Assembly (NCBI GenBank): GCA_973895155.1
Contig: OZ316895.1
Span: forward strand, 4,402,001 to 4,466,000
Source of the DNA: Marsupella aquatica
Lineage: Eukaryota > Marchantiophyta
Reading direction: 5' to 3'
Length of the DNA stretch: 64,000 bases
Positions 1 to 14,201 of this stretch are shown piece after piece; position 1 is the first letter of the stretch; each line of letters begins with the position of its first letter. The translations under genes were made by a program, and so were the position numbers. Under the pieces are notes generated by a model. The model was not told the origin of the DNA, ran no database searches, and saw only the letters and a program-made list of their open reading frames with translations.

Positions 1-265
1 AGACTTGTAATTTATAACAGAGTTAGCGCTTCCATGAAGAAATTTTCTTAGCGTGCATAGAAGCGTCTGCACTGCAGAATATTCAGGGCCACCTTGAGAC
101 AACCAGCCAAAGAGTCCTGGCTTACCAGCCACCCATATTCTCAGCTACCAATGTATGTCTGCAATCTTTCCTATTTTGAGCCCTTCGAATTCCCGACTAT
201 CAGCATTCTATCGCATTAAGCAAGTAACATGAATGCAATACAGAGTTCTACTGAAGGGACCTTAC
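1..265 (-). other. RIO2 intron running off the window
   Basis: This sequence follows the splice donor (GTAAG) of the last visible RIO2 exon. I find no RIO2 catalytic-loop residues in it, so it is read as intron. A short open stretch of about 48 codons lies on the minus strand at roughly 1-145, but it matches nothing I know. Confidence 0.6.
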
Positions 266-2154
<1,889 letters not shown>

Positions 2155-3400
2155 TGCTAGTCTTTCGTGTGACCGAGAGAAGAGCTCATTCACAGTCCAG
2201 AGAAACAGCCGACTTAAAATCTCTCTGTAACGATCCCTGCATGTCAAAGATCATCAGCGAAAGCTTCAACCACCACTAGCACCCAATTGAAAGCTCGCTC
2301 TAAGGAACCTCGAGGGCAAAGATCATCTGCGAGAGCTTAAACCATCACCGTGGAGCAGTCTGCCAGAGGAGTAACTGGAATGTGGAGAAAAGAGGAACAC
2401 TTCTTCCTTATAAGCCAGTTCTATATCATGAAATGCAAATGCACAAAAAACGCCCAACAGGACATGGTCCTAAAGGCAAATCAACCCAATAAAGGGAAAG
2501 GGGTTTAGGGTTTAAACCCCCACAACCAACCATAAGGGAACAACCAACCAAAGACTCCACTAGGTGGCCAAGAAGATTAGGCCAAGAAGATTAACATCCT
2601 ATTGGGCAGAGAACTGAAAAGCCTGGTAAAACTCCCGAGTAAATTATATGGGAGGGTCATGAAATGGAATCTACAAACCACCACTCCCGAAGGATCTGGA
2701 CCCACAAACAAACACCACTTGGGGAATGGGCCGGCAAAAGCAGGGTGCCCGGCCCCAAAACCCTAAACACACTCTGAACCCTATTGGCTCATATAGCACA
2801 CCTAAGAAACCTCTATACTTGGATAGTATGACACACTTGAATAGCACTCATAATGATGTGACATTGAAAAGTGCAACATGCACATATGGAGAAGTGTGTA
2901 AATGACGCCCATGCATTTAAGACATAGTGCATAATGGATAAGTACATGGATAAGTGCAGATTTGGAGTGTTCCCGGGAGCCTGCACTTAGACACAATAGA
3001 CTATATAGGGCTAGTTCCTTATTAATGACCCACATGTTACCCGGAGGCAGGAGCCCTCGTTTACCCGCTTGTTTAATGTGTTGTGGTTCAACAGAACATG
3101 AGGATCGTTGCTCCTCCTGCCCTTTAGCCGTCAGATTTCCACTCATACCCCAAAGAATTCTTGACTGTCTCAAAACTAGATGTAGGCGAGACACACACTA
3201 CATTTGGAAGAAGAGGACATCTAATTTGGTTTAATTTTTCTTGAGAAATATGCAAACGCTATCCTTGTGAATCATTGGAGGATAGAAGTTAAAAATTATC
3301 ACGCAGCTTGGGCAGGCCATATGCAGCATATGGGGCAGCAGGTGGCATCATGGTGCATGTACATGTGAGCTTATACTTAGGTACCTTTTGTCCTTGAGTT
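2155..3400. other. RIO2 upstream region with telo-box motifs
   Basis: This holds the 5' flank of RIO2. Telo-box-like motifs occur near 2503..2515 (GGTTTAGGGTTT) and 2757..2769 (AAAACCCTAAAC). Such motifs are common in plant promoters of ribosomal and translation genes, which suits RIO2. Two overlapping short ORFs at 2802..3234 on opposite strands show no recognisable domain, and I do not call them genes. Confidence 0.5.
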
Positions 3401-3410
3401 CACCATTCAA

Positions 3411-3520
3411 ACTTGAGAGTAGCTCAATGGGGGCATCTTGTGGGTTCAAACCTCGCTTTAGAATTCTTTCAGGAACTCCACATTAGACCCATGAGGCGGT
3501 TGTGAAAAGCTAATCAGTAC
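3411..3520 (+). mobile_element. Possible tRNA-derived SINE fragment
   Basis: An A-box-like string (GTAGCTCAATGGGG) is followed about 30 bases later by a B-box-like string (GGGTTCAAACCTC) and then unrelated sequence. The spacing is shorter than in a tRNA gene and no acceptor stem pairs up, so a decayed tRNA-derived SINE is more likely than a functional tRNA. I found no target-site duplication. Confidence 0.35.
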
Positions 3521-3878
3521 TTGTGGTTTGGCAAAGTAAGGTATGACCTAGGATCGCAAATTGGAAAAACATAACAGAATAAGAGCTCAACAATGGTGCA
3601 ATTGGTGTGAGAGAAAAGGACAACGGTAGAGAAGGGCCAACTCCTCTCTTTGGAGTCTCATTGTTATCACAGCCTTTTTTAGAGAGCAAGTGTTAGTCGC
3701 TCCTCAACTGGCTCAGGCATTCACTATTCTTCATAGGGGTGAGGCAGTTGGTTTCAGGGCTTCTACTCAAGTTCCCTTGCTTGATCCTCCTATGTAGTTC
3801 ACCCAAGAGCTCTACCAGGCTCTTCAGTTTGTAGTAGGGTAGGATTTTAGGTTCAATGGTTGCTTTGGTTCCATCTCC

Positions 3879-4015
3879 TTGGCTTTGCTTTTTGGGCCCT
3901 GGGTTTGGTTGATGTCCCTTGATTGGGTCTTTGCCTTTACAATGTGTTGGCTTTGCTTTTTGGGCCCTGGGTTTGGTTGATGTCCCTTGATTGGGTCTTT
4001 GCCTTTACAATGTGT
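3879..4015. repeat. Two-copy 68-bp direct tandem repeat
   Basis: Two practically identical 68-bp units stand head to tail (3879..3946 and 3947..4015), each beginning TTGGCTTTGC and ending in ACAATGTGT. The identity implies a recent duplication. It lies in non-coding sequence. Confidence 0.9.
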
Positions 4016-7000
4016 CTCATGGTTGAGCACCTTTTGTACTTTGGCAGTCCGCAATGTATTATTCTACTCTATGCTAGGTTTCAATTTTACTCATTTTGCC
4101 CCACACTTTTTTCCTCCTACTTTTGTTCCCATTGGGTGAGGCTTGGGTCTAGTCTCAACTTTGACACCCCACAATGTCAGGGACAGAACCACCTGACATT
4201 CTGAGGCCTAAGCACATACATTGTGGGGATGGTCCTTGGAGACCCAAATACCCAAGTGAGTACATCGAGTACAAAAGGATTGGGAGACCACATGGCAAGC
4301 TCCCTGTCCTAGTCCCACTGAGATGATTGGGAGGAGCTCAAGGGTTTATTGGGGGATCATGAGACCACCCATGCTGCAATCATTGCTTGTTTGCTCTACC
4401 AGGCTCACAAGATCAATAACCTCCATTTGCTACGGGCACTGGAGACAGCAATGGCTTCTGACTGTGAGAGGTGGTGTGCAAACATTTGATCTCATTGCAG
4501 ATCCAAGTGCTATATGCAAGATACCATGGTATGAATCAACCCGGCTCCAGTCTGGGGCAATCAAGTTCAGTATCCTCGCACACTTTGACATATTATGCTA
4601 TTTAATGCCTTGTATTTATATTCCAATGTAGACTAATCTGTATAAGTACTGCCCATCGCGATAATACAATACAATTCTAGTCGAACAGTAGTTTGCTTGT
4701 GGTCAAATACTTGTGTGGCAGGGGCAAAGGTAATTCTGAACAGACTGCCTCAACAAGAAGTGTAGTTGGCATTTAAGGAACTCCAAGGTTGGGTTGCAAA
4801 CTAGTAAGGGACAAAGGTCCATAAAGACAAATCCTTGTGCATTCCTATTGAATCTGTACAATGCCCTGCCATCTACGAAGGCTTTGAACATATGGTTCTT
4901 CACAGCACAGGAAGGAAGGCTTGCTTTTAATTAATGGCCCTCTTGACGGAGAAGGCTGAACAATTTGGACGTACACACTTGTGCGCTCTAAGAATCCTGA
5001 CAACCCACGATCAACCAAACCAGCAAGAGACGAATTGATGGCACAGGAATTTTCCTTGAGATACTATCATGGAATTGTGACTCTGGATGAATGGGCCGAG
5101 ATTGTTCTGTTCAAATTAGCTTACACTGCTGGCTGGTCATCATCCTAAATGGGAAACACTGGATCTCAAACGAGTCTCAATCCCCAAATCAAACTAAAAC
5201 TGACAACCTAATTACCCGGTCCCAGCAATTTAGGTGTATTAACAACCTCACCGACCGCCAACAGACACAAGAATCATCGAAGACCCTAATTTACAACCTC
5301 TGTATTCGTCGGTATGAAAAAATGGACATTCGAGACACAAAACTACAAAATTGAACATTAGAGACAATTTGCAAAGCACCAGGATAGAATCATCAACAAC
5401 GTAACGAAAATCATCCCCGGACCACCCGAGCCCAGCCCAACCTAACCCAAACAGGAAAAAAGACCCTGGCACGATAGCAGAATTCACAAACGTTTTCCAA
5501 GTTTGTCACTTCAGACAGCCAATGCCAACACTAGAACAGAGGATGCTCAAGACCATGAAAGATATTCCTTGATAGGGAACCTTGCGAACTAATAACTAGT
5601 GTGACTATCCTTCCCATCCAATCCTTAGACTGGACATCCAAAGGTCCGGAAGAGAGTCCATCTGGATAAAGCCTCTGGTTTCAGTAGGTGAAGAGACAAT
5701 AGCCAGCACAAGTAATCAGAGGGAACTGCTTTGTCACCGTCTACAGCCCATAACTGACATTGTCAACGGAAAACAGGGACAGTTCTCTTGTTAGCCAGAA
5801 TGCACTGCGGAAAGATCCTTCCGGTGTTTGATTTAGTGGTCAAAAGCCAATTTGATATTACATAAATGAACGTCAATGCAGCTTAGAAAAACATCTAAAT
5901 ACACCTTAAAATAGGTCGAGAACAATAAGACGTAGGAAAGATCTTTAGACCAGATTCGGAACTACACAACTGTCGAAAAATATGCGTGCCAAAAACTAAA
6001 CCTCTCAAGGAACGAGCTAAGAAATGACGTTGAAGGTCCACTTTTCAGACACTCAGCGGGGAATCATGCACAGACCTGGCTCATGGTAACGGTCGCCTCC
6101 CAGACTTTCCTAAGCCCCGGCATTTTTCGGAAAGTAGATAGCTACGGCACGGATGAAGTAGTACTTACAAAACACTCACCGAAACAAGGACACAAGGAGA
6201 TAAGTACCTAACTACCTAAAATTCGGTATTCGTCGGACTGACAGCAAGCCAATAGCCAATATCAAGGGAATTCATCAATCTTATTCGATCAGTTTTGAGC
6301 TAGTGAAAGGCACTCAGCTCAGTTGCAACAACCGTAAGTAGTGATGATACAGGAGATAACCTCCAAGAACCAAATTGACTTGTGCCGTGCTGTTGACCAC
6401 AGGATGAACCAAGAGTTCGTGGAAGTGAGACCAACTTGTCTAACCACCAGAATCGCACGCCCCTCGGGGTCGACCACAAACAAAAGACAGGAACATCGGA
6501 AGAAACTAGAGAGGACATGGTCGTTCGCCTCAGTCGAAACCCGACATATCAAGCGAATTGATGTACGTAGATCCAAAACTGCTGGGACTAGAGGTCACAT
6601 CTGAAAACCAACGTATCATGTGCACTGAAGTAACTACTGATAACATAGATAGAATCACCCGAGACCAATCACATCATGGGTGCCGAAGGTAGACCGATCA
6701 GCTGAGGAAAAACATGGTCCCACATTAGAACCAGCATACATATCCTCTCATTGGTAGTGCAGCAGTCAGAACTGGGAACCCAAAAAAATGGTCGCATCAT
6801 AAATCATCAGCATTCCATGTCCACTACCGTTTGACCAGTGCTGATGGCATCAAAGACGGCCCCATTACAGGGCCAGAAATTTATGCTTACAGGAGTGTCA
6901 AAGGAACAAGATAGACGTTCGATTGCACCAAAAAGCGAGTATTTGAGACATCACATATTACTGGAAAGCTGCGGCTGAAATAAAAAAATTGAGTTTTGAG

Positions 7001-7020
7001 GGCGCGTATCCATTGCGGCT
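4016..7020. other. Intergenic region, no gene recognised
   Basis: Only short ORFs below about 100 codons occur here, none with a known domain or splice-consistent partners. The part nearest 7020 lies downstream of the small zinc-finger gene and may include its 3' UTR. I see no tRNA, rRNA or intact transposon. Confidence 0.5.
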
Positions 7021-7338
7021 TTACTTTTTCAGACTTCCCCTCACACCAGGTTTAGGTGCACTCGTAGAACCCATTGGGACATTGGCATGCAAGTTGACGA
7101 GGCTCTCCTCGACGTAGGGTAGCTTCGGATGTCGTGCTTCGTGGTGGATTTTCATGCTCTTACTGTCTGGTGCAGTCGCCCTACAGATGGGACAGGCCAG
7201 CTTCGCATGCCCTCCTTTATCTTTCGCCAGCCGGTCCTCCACCCCTGCTTTGCCTCCTCCTCTGTTGGTCGTGGCGGCATCAATCTTGGAGGCAATTTCC
7301 TTGGCTGTGTGCTTCTTCGGCTTCGCTTTCCCCGTCAT
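7021..7338 (-). CDS. Small C2H2 / SERF-like plant protein (At2g23090-type)
   Basis: This encodes a 105-aa basic protein of the plant family often annotated as At2g23090-like or 4F5/SERF-related zinc finger. The N-terminus (MTGKAKPKKHTAKEIASKID, then AATTNRGGGKAG) is the lysine/glycine-rich, probably disordered part. A single Cys2-His2-type finger follows: C49 and C52, then H65/H66 and H70 within CPICRATAPDSKSMKIHH. The tail is PKPGVRGSLKK. The ATG at 7338 gives full family length, and the frame is open in one exon to a stop at 7021. The molecular function is not established; SERF relatives bind nucleic acids and affect protein aggregation, but extending that to this protein is inference. The upstream sequence is strongly pyrimidine-rich on the plus strand, as in many plant leaders. 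Confidence 0.88.
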   Translation of the reverse strand: MTGKAKPKKHTAKEIASKIDAATTNRGGGKAGVEDRLAKDKGGHAKLACPICRATAPDSKSMKIHHEARHPKLPYVEESLVNLHANVPMGSTSAPKPGVRGSLKK

Positions 7339-8159
7339 AGTGGCGGTGGTGCTCGCGCATCACCCAACCAACCTTCTTCCCCTCCTCCTAGTCCTCTGTC
7401 CTGCTCCGACCTCCTAACCTCTCCAACTCCTCGTTCTCCTCGTGCCGCCGCAACAAGAAACACAACAACACGGCACAAACTCCAGTCTCGCCCCACTTAC
7501 TACCATCTATGACTCCCACTCCTCCCTTCCCACACCCGCGAATTGATCTGCTGTCCTCCCTCCACCCCAAATCCTCACACACAAGAATCCAAACCCTAAT
7601 GCACACGCGATAAGTTTCCACACTCCGCAAGCGTTGTTTAAATGGTAGGGGGAGATTTCTAACTCTCTCCGCACTAGAGTTCCTTCCTTCTCCCCTCTCC
7701 TCCTCTCCTCTCCTCTTCAACACCTCGCACACGGATTTCGCTCCTCAACACAGAACTCAACTCAACACCCCCTCCATCAACCAAACCTCGAATTAAATAC
7801 ACAACAGACTGATTCACTCCTGCGGAAAGGACGACCAACTAATGACGCTCGCAGCGGAGAAAGCTCCCTACCCTAATCTCAACAGTAAATTGTCCTATTG
7901 TCCTCTCCCCCCGGCCCAGTGCAGGAGGACTCGTTTGTTGGGAAGCGAGCAATGTGCGATGAATGAGCGAGGCAAGCAAAAGCTGTGCAGGAGGAAGAAG
8001 CGAAGGGAAGCGAAGAGATTGGAGAGAGAGAGGTAGTAGACGACAGGGAATTTCGCTACACCCTTTTGCTTCTCTTCACGAAGGAATATCAGTAGTAATC
8101 GAGTGGGCACGAAAGGAAGACGAACGAAGGAACGGGTGCGTCGTCGAAAGCGGCGGAGG
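7339..8159. promoter_or_regulatory. Pyrimidine-rich upstream region of the small zinc-finger gene
   Basis: On the plus strand this is rich in C/T runs (for example 7381..7440 and 7680..7720), so the minus-strand transcript would have a GA-rich leader. No TATA box is clear. The ORFs here lie in low-complexity sequence and overlap on both strands, so they are not called. Confidence 0.4.
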
Positions 8160-9560
8160 CACGGCGCCGAGCAAAGCAGTTCGCAACTACACACAAACCT
8201 GCGTAAGTGCAGTGGACATAAGTGCAATAACTGGATAATTGCAAGGGAGGTGCGTTTCCCCTGTTTTCACCGAAATTTTGCACATTTTTGCGGTTTACAT
8301 TTTAGTCTAGCGGATTCTGACCCCTAGTAAGCGTACCAGGTGTAAATGCAGTACCTGGATAATTGCAAGGGAGTGGCTGCTCCCCTTTTTTCCAGCACTT
8401 TTTTGCAGTTCAATTTTTCCATCCTGATTGCAGCTTATTGCAGTTCAATGCTAGTAGCGGTTCTGGCCCCCTAAGTGCACCGCTGCCGAGCAAAGCAGTT
8501 CGCAGCTACACACAAACCTGCGTAAGTGCAATACTTGGATAATTGCCAGGGAGGTCGTTTCCCCTGTTTTCATCGAAATTTTGCACATTTTTGCAGTTTA
8601 TATTTTAGTCTAGCGGGTTCTCACCCCTACTAAGTGTACCAGGCCTGGATAATTGCAAGGGAGTGGCTTCTCCCGTTTTTCCCATCCAAATTGCACTTTT
8701 TTGCAGGTTCACTTTTTCCATCCAGATTGCACTTTATTGCAATTCAATGCTAGCAGCGGTTCTGGCCCCCTGAGTGCACCGTGCATAAGTGCAGTACCTG
8801 GATAATTCCAAGGTATGAGTCCACTTTTTTTTCATTGAGAAAACTACTGTAGCACTTTTTTGGGGGGCTTACATGTTAGTCTTGGGGTGGAGTCCAGAAT
8901 GAGTCCAGGAGGCAGCAGTAATGAAGTAGGTGCGCACCAAAGAGAAATGGATGGGTGTGTTATTGCAGTAATGAAGTAGGCACAAAAGAACTGTCTGTAC
9001 ACTCAAACCTGCCTATGTGCACCATGCAAAAGTGCAGTACCTGGATCGCAAGGGAGGCACTTTTCCCCTTTTTTCATTGAAATTGCACTTTTTGCAGATT
9101 ACAAGTTAGTCTTGGTGGTTCTGCCCCCCTAAGTGCACATGCATGAGGGCAATCACTGGACAACTGTAAGGGAAGGGCTTCTCTCCTTTTTTTTCATCAA
9201 AATTGCACATTTTTGCAGTTTATATGTTAGTGTAGAGGGTTATCCCCCTTCATGAAGATGGAGTCCAAGAGGCACCAGTCAAGTAAGCACCAAAGAAAGA
9301 TGAACCAATGGGTGTGTCATCACAGCACAGGAAGCAGAGGCACCACGCAACACAAAGTAGTTTGCATTTACTGCTTGTACACATGTTGCGCTAATAAATG
9401 CACAATCCATGTGTGCAAAATTTGGCCTTACTGCAAGGCATCCCCGTTCTTCCCTTTTCCCAACAGGCCAACAAAACTTTGGCTTACCCTCAACTACATA
9501 AGTGCAAACCCTTGGTAAGTGTACATGAACAGTTATTGGTAAGTGCACAAATTAATTGTC
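8160..9560. repeat. Array of diverged repeats with GGATAATTGCAAGGG core
   Basis: The core string CTGGATAATTGCAAGGG or a variant recurs near 8230, 8353, 8535, 8645, 8800, 9040 and 9155. Each copy is followed by a T-rich run, then TTGCAC and TTTTTGCAGTT, then TTAGTCT..GGTTCT..CCCCT and TAAGTGCAC. A longer unit beginning GCCGAGCAAAGCAGTTCGCA occurs at about 8167 and again at about 8487, so short units sit inside a higher-order unit of about 320 bp. The copies are diverged and unequal in length, and none is coding. Confidence 0.8.
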
Positions 9561-11694
9561 TTACACTCACAAATAAGCACATGGCATTTTTCTGTAGAGA
9601 AAAAATCAAGTTAAGGAAAGGGAAGTACAGTTTAAGGTGGGAGGCTTAAGAATGTTCATTGATGAGATCTCAAAGTCCTGGCCGACGTATCTTAGGGAAT
9701 TACAATCGGAGTCAGCAAATAAATTGGAGCAAGAGTAAACCAAAAAAATTAAGAGTGCTTGTGAAACTTCAAGATAGGTGTTCCTTGTCGTACACTGGAA
9801 ACACTTCATCATCAGACTATAATGCCAAGATAGAAGTGACCATGGATGGTAAAAGCTCAGTCCTAGCTCTCTTTAGGGACCTCATGGGAAGTTCCTTCCA
9901 AAATCCCTGGCACCACGTTGAGCCACATGAGCAGGAATGGTCACAAACAAGAAAATCTAGATGTGAAAGAAGAACAAAACCTGATGGTTAGTGTTTGTGA
10001 CAAGGCAATAAAAACTGTCAATCCCACTAAGTGTAAAAATGATAAACAAAACTGAAGAGTAAAGTTGAAACAAACAAAGAATGAGGTAACGAGTAATTGA
10101 CATTTGGAAGTTCTAGAATTGATATATCAGTGTTTTGCATTGAATGTTAGATTTTTTTTAATTTCCAAAGATTTTTAAATAGACACAGCTAGAGGAAGTA
10201 GAAACAAACTATTGGGCTTCCAAGGTTTTGTAATAAGTATTTGATAAAGTAAAAACAAACTGTTGGGTTTCCAAGTGGTAACCGCAGTTGTAGGTGGTAT
10301 GTTTTAGATTTCTTGAGATGACAAAGGGAATGGCTTGATGACTTGAGATAACATGACAAAGCTAATGGCTACCCTTATACTCTTAGATCTGGCAATTTGC
10401 CCTCTCACCCAGGCCAGTTTTTGGTGAATTTAGTAGGAATATTAAATATCTCTCTTGTAAGTTACAAACAAATCCTGTGTACATTATTTGGCAATTCCTC
10501 CTACTAACAGATAGAGTAGGCAAATGTCTTGCAGGTCAGGAAACCCTTAAACCACAGCTGCAGGTATATATACCTGTAGCTCTCATTTCCACTTTGAATG
10601 AAGGGATGGCCAAGAGTGTTCTTACATTGATCCAATTTGTTGAATGTATTAAGGTTTATCTATCTCAGGGGGTCCTCAAAGTAATTTATTTACTGACCCC
10701 CATGAGAGGTCCATTCCACACTTCCCTGGCACCAAAGAGTGTCACATGAACAACAACCGCAACAAACAAGACTTGCCAGTTTTGTGAATCGAACTTACAG
10801 TTTCATTAGTGTTTGTATCAATTTGGCTGTAAATTTTGGGACGCCATGCCATAAAAAGAAATGTAAAATTAGAAATGCAAATAACAAGATGGGTAAAACT
10901 GTCACTATGTAACCGATTTAGTTACTTATCCAATTTTAAAAATTAAATTCAAAGATTTAAAAAGTATTATTCATATAATAAACAATGGCTAAAGACTAAC
11001 TAACTTGATAACTTCCTAGTTAAAGGATAACTAGCACATGGACTAAGATTTTTGGCCTTAATTTTGCAATTAAGGCAAACTGCCAGCTGTGGTTGGAACT
11101 TGAACTCAACATACTGATTCAATTCATTTGATCAGACATTGATCTGGTTTCAAATGTGCTTGCCGCGAAATGTATATTGACTCTCTTAGCTTAAGAATTT
11201 GGTTGCGTGTAACGAATAGGCCTGATTTTGAAAGAAAAAAAAAGACACATTAGCACCTTTGTGTCACAGCACTTGACTTGACTGTATTTTTCATGGGTCA
11301 CTACCTTTGTGTTATAGAACTTGACTGAACTTTTCTTAGTTACTTACTATATGAGTTTTTTTGCATAATTATGCTCTATTTATATATATTATTTTATTCA
11401 TTTATATTTCAATATAAGACAAAATATCAAGCATGTTACAAGATGAGCATGCTATATTATATCACTCGTTGTATGTGGTGCTTTTGAAATCAAGCAACCA
11501 GCCATATTTAATAGATTTGTCATGGACCTGGTATAAATCGACAATTTTTACCTCAAAGTCCAGCAACTTACTGTAAGCACCCTTACATTACATGAACATG
11601 TAAGTGTAAGTGCAAGGGTAGTACAGTCGTTCCAGTCACGACGGTCGTCAAGAGGCCACCACAGGTGCTCCGTCGCTCCGACGACGGTTGTCGA
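9561..11694. other. AT-rich intergenic region with a diverged duplication
   Basis: No gene is recognised. Segments near 9870-9980 and 10690-10775 share a block reading CCCTGGCACCA..CACATGA..ACAAACAAG, so they are diverged copies about 800 bp apart. A near-palindrome (GCTGCAGGTATATATACCTG and its arm) lies around 10555-10580. The rest is AT-rich. ORFs at 9659 and 10477 have no known domain. Confidence 0.45.
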
Positions 11695-11709
11695 GTTTAG
11701 GGTTTTAGG
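11695..11709 (+). promoter_or_regulatory. Telo-box in the RPL26 promoter
   Basis: The string GTTTAGGGTTTTAGG lies about 200 bases upstream of the RPL26 start. Telo-boxes of this type are typical of plant ribosomal-protein promoters, where they act with other elements in dividing cells. This is a motif match only. Confidence 0.65.
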
Positions 11710-11910
11710 CACAGATTTGCAAAATGTTTGCTCTCTTCAGCTCTTTCTCGGCCGAGACGTCGATCGACTGATCGTCTGTCCGCGCTCGCCATCGCCATCG
11801 CCCTCGTTGCTTCTTTCTCCACGAGCAAGAGCAAAGGTACTCTTCAATTTTCAGTCTGCAGCAGCAGCAGCAGCAGCAGCAGGAGGAGAGCAGAAGCGGC
11901 AGCGGCAGCC

Positions 11911-12354
11911 ATGAAGTACAATGCGAGGGTGAGTAGCTCGAGACGCAAGTCCCGCAAGGCACACTTCAGTGCTCCATCGAGCGTTCGGCGTATCCTCATG
12001 AGCGCTGCTCTCTCTTCGGACTTGAAGAACAAGTACAACGTTCGATCGGTCCCGATCCGCAAGGATGACGAAGTGCAGGTCGTGCGCGGAACGTTCAAGG
12101 GCCGGGAAGGCAAGGTCGTCACGGTCTACCGCAGGAAATGGGTGATCCATGTGGAGCGCATCACCCGGGAGAAGGTGAATGGAGCGACTGTGAATGTGGG
12201 GATTGACCCGTCGAAGGTCGTCATTACGAAGCTCAAGTTGGATAAGGATAGGAAGGCGCTCCTTGACAGGAAGGGTAAGGGTAGAGCCGCCGACAAGGGC
12301 AAGGGAAAGTTCTCCGAGGCAGATGTCGCTGCCCCTCTACAGGATGTGGATTAG
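11911..12354 (+). CDS. RPL26: 60S ribosomal protein L26 (uL24 family)
   Basis: This intronless gene encodes a 147-aa ribosomal protein of the eukaryotic L26 / universal uL24 family, which binds 23S/28S-type rRNA near the polypeptide exit tunnel. The start [19 protein letters not shown], the block [20 protein letters not shown] and the KOW motif ([19 protein letters not shown]) are diagnostic; then follow [13 protein letters not shown] and a lysine/glycine-rich tail. Plant L26 genes are typically intronless and about 146 aa, which fits. The reading frame stays open 61 codons upstream but has no ATG there, so the ATG at 11911 is the start. The leader holds a CAG run (about 11862-11881) and a 15-codon upstream ORF beginning at 11724. 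A telo-box lies at 11695. RPL26 and ATAD3 are convergent. Confidence 0.97.
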   Translation: MKYNARVSSSRRKSRKAHFSAPSSVRRILMSAALSSDLKNKYNVRSVPIRKDDEVQVVRGTFKGREGKVVTVYRRKWVIHVERITREKVNGATVNVGIDPSKVVITKLKLDKDRKALLDRKGKGRAADKGKGKFSEADVAAPLQDVD

Positions 12355-14201
12355 AACCGGGAAGTATGCGTGGACTTTTTGTAATTTTTGTATGTCCTGC
12401 TATTTTGATATGCAAGGGCATGTGGAATTTCAGACGGCCGACATCTTGTGTCGTGCCATTTAGTACACAGGCAGAAATTTTGAACGGAATTGAGTGTTTC
12501 TCTACGATTTTGTATCGATTAGCTCTCTTGGGTCGAGATTATTTTAACCCTAAACCCGGATCCTTGTTTACTCACTCCGGCGTCTGTGCGCATATTGCTT
12601 ACGTTTATAAGCCCTTTCCTTTTGTTGTATGTTCTACGAGCTCTCTCAATCTATTTCTCTCCAGGGACGATTGAGAGCAATTAGTGTGATCGTCCTTTCA
12701 AGCTCGATGCTTCTGCTGTACTTTCGGAAATGAAGATTTGTGATGAAAGTATTAAATGGTTTAAATTTGGGGATGAAATGTTTCGTTCTGTCGAGAGGCA
12801 AAGAATCTGAAGATCGAATTGTGGTCATGTGAAGGGTTACTCGTCTCTCGTCGTTGTGTTTACATTGAAAGGAAGTCTGTCCGCCGATGATGCATCTTTC
12901 GTTACAAACTTGCTACATTTCATATGACAGCTAGAGGAGAGTTGCCAAGGCCGCTAAGACCTGTTGTGGTTGGACGTTAGCTGCACGAAAGCTGTCCTCT
13001 TGCAAAATCTTGGAATGATTGCCGTGTTGCGAACAGTCAATGCCAGGCACGATGTTTCCAGTTTTCTTGGCTCCCTTGAGGTGCGAGAATCCACTTCTAC
13101 TTTGCAGCAAGAATTTCAAGGACAATTTGGGCTTTTATGGCTTGTATGTACCGGGAGACCTTCAAGAGGTATCTACGTCAAAATGGATGCGAAGCCCTCA
13201 ATCTAAAGTTCCGTGGCCTGATTGATTCGATGACGGACATCGAAAACATGTTTCCAATATTCTTGGCTCCCTTGAGGTTCTATAATCCACTTCTACTTCG
13301 CAGCTAGAGTTTCCGATGAAACTTCGTCTTGTAGTTGGCAAGTATGTACTGTGAGACCTTCAAGAGTTATCGAGGGCCCTCATTATGAAGTTTCGTGGCT
13401 TGATGATACGACGACGGACGTAAAAAACATCCATGTGCCCACTAACACTCCACAACTTCTTCGTGAAGTTAAGACAGCTACTTCCATCAAAGAATCGCTA
13501 GTTGGATAGTTAAGAGCAGTACTCTGATCCGCTCGGGGGGATAGGTAACAGCACTTGGGATGTAATCGTTGAGGCGGAAAAAACATATCAATGAGAGAAA
13601 AGATATCAAGGAGAGTACTTTACTTCCAAGTAAAGTCTCGCATATGAACCATTCCGTCCTGAACCTTTTCTCTGGGATGGCGTGATGCTGTGTAGATATA
13701 CATATAGTTCAATTACTTCGCCTCACCAGTCTACCCTCATCCTTTCGTTTCTCTTTACCACCACTTTCTGTTAGTCTACGAAGCACTCAACTTAGAAGTT
13801 CCTGCAAGCATAAAGTCTCTTCAAGGCATTGAAATTACAGGAAGTGTGATTTCTTTTCAGATGGTCCTTGGAGTTCAGACGTCCCTACGTGTTCAGGTGA
13901 ACAGTTACTGTATGTTTCCGATCATGCACGGTGCAACGTAGGACAGTGCATGAGAACTGTGAGAAAACCTTCAAGGCGAAGGGTATAAAACACTGTAACA
14001 TGTGCAGAGGTATATCTCAAATGTGGTCAACAGCGACCTGTTTTTCAATTGGAAGAGTTCAAAAATTTGTAACCACCACCTACTGGTAACATGGCCAGAG
14101 CATCTCATCTTCTAGCCCATAAATTGGGCCCAGATGTCTAAATAGCAAGAAGTGGCACCCAGTTGGGGAAAAAAACTATCAACACTTCAAGACTATAATT
14201 A
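12355..14201. repeat. RPL26/ATAD3 intergenic region with a 197-bp tandem duplication
   Basis: Between the two convergent genes, about 13050..13433 is an imperfect two-copy tandem duplication of period about 197 bp. Both copies share TTCTTGGCTCCCTTGAGG, CCACTTCTACTT and GAGACCTTCAAGAG. It is not coding in any common frame. A telo-box-like AACCCTAAACCC lies at 12546..12557, just after RPL26. Nothing else is recognised. Confidence 0.7.

Noticed and set aside
1-145. Open stretch on the minus strand (about 48 codons, with GLFGWLSQGGPEYSAVQ) within the RIO2 intron
   Set aside because: It does not match the RIO2 catalytic region, has no ATG, and is too short to call an exon of another gene.
7129-7512. 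Plus-strand ORFs opposite the small zinc-finger gene
   Set aside because: They are antisense shadows of the conserved minus-strand CDS and its C/T-rich flank.
11728-11910. In-frame N-terminal extension of RPL26
   Set aside because: It begins with TTG, has no ATG, and L26 proteins start at MKYN.
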